Of a DNA stretch of 34,811 nt, positions 34,628 through 34,811 are shown one piece after another. The notes beneath the pieces were generated by a model. It worked only from the letters and a program-made list of their open reading frames with translations. It searched no databases and was not told where the DNA came from. The DNA lies in contig CAXKVV010001061.1 of the NCBI GenBank assembly GCA_964058805.1, positions 1 through 34,811 on the forward strand, read 5' to 3'. Origin of the DNA: Schoenoplectus triqueter. Its lineage: Eukaryota; Streptophyta; Magnoliopsida; Poales; Cyperaceae. The position numbers were made by a program, and so were the translations under genes. Each line of letters starts with the position of its first letter. Positions within the stretch are counted from its first letter, which is position 1.

Positions 34628-34811
34628 CAGAATGAACTGATCTATTAGTAAGTTCATTTGTATCCTAGGTTTATGAATCCGCTCAGCGCCTGTAATTCAT
34701 GATCTAGAAGATCAGCAAGATGAACAAGTGGGCAATATCCACCCATCTCCTGATTCACCAACCTCAAGATCAACCGGCTCAGTGCTTCGAGTTGTATTTT
34801 GTGTGATTGGT
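34628..34811. mobile_element. Second copy of the hairpin-bearing sequence, partial, runs off the window
   Basis: From CCTAGGTTTATGAATC (34664) onward it matches 12880-13031 closely, ending with the same GTTGTATTTTGTGTGATTGG. It carries one class I hairpin (34631-34658, stem AATGAACT/AGTTCATT, loop GATCTATTAGTA), two class II hairpins (34673-34700 and 34771-34794), and TGATCT-AGA-AGATCA (34700-34714). Its left edge lies inside the region equivalent to about 12740-12780 of the first copy, not at a TG end, so it is truncated or starts by rearrangement. Orientation is the same as the first copy. Confidence 0.75.

Overview
The window looks like nuclear DNA from a flowering plant, in or near a satellite-rich (centromeric or pericentromeric) block. 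The evidence is a very AT-rich tandem satellite with a monomer of about 177 bp, an Athila-type Ty3/gypsy retrotransposon with a tRNA-Asp primer-binding site, and no host gene. The species cannot be named from the sequence. Nearly all short ORFs are chance readings of satellite or repeat DNA; the only substantial coding sequence is the retrotransposon gag-protease ORF.

Layout. 1-7325: older, more diverged satellite array. 7326-13597: a 6.27-kb insertion with no recognisable proteins, starting TG, ending CA and flanked by the 5-bp direct repeat ATATG. It could be a very large solo LTR or a coding-free retrotransposon derivative. Its right third carries a dense field of small stem-loops. 13598-22811: younger satellite containing a complete higher-order repeat (HOR) of 6953 bp. 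22809-29009: an Athila-like element with one LTR, PBS, gag-protease ORF and 3' untranslated region, but no 3' LTR. 29010-34627: the satellite resumes at the exact point where it was broken and runs into a third HOR copy. 34628-34811: start of a second, related copy of the stem-loop-bearing sequence.

The most unusual signal is at 12225-13421 (partly repeated at 34631-34794): more than fifteen short hairpins in several classes. The best class has at least eight good copies with a conserved 12-nt loop, about G-R-TCTGTTTGTA. Its stem arms change between copies, but always in complementary pairs (GAACC/GGTTC, GAATC/GATTC, GAGTC/GACTC, TAACC/GGTTA, AAACC/GGTTT, GAACT/AGTTC), usually with a one-base bulge in the same place. 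This points to conserved secondary structure rather than simple tandem duplication. A second signal is a 15-bp palindromic motif (CTTGCG-NNN-CGCAAG and variants) present 14 times in the Athila element: upstream of the LTR TATA box, near the LTR end, inside gag in two reading frames, and in the 3' region, often with 21-bp spacing.

The retroelement is structurally odd. The ORF runs from Gag through a CCHC knuckle and aspartic protease straight into the C-terminal tail of integrase, with reverse transcriptase, RNase H and the integrase core removed in frame. The 3' LTR is absent although CATGA lies at both junctions, which would fit capture of a one-LTR circle. Coordinates of repeat edges were read by eye and may be off by a few bases.
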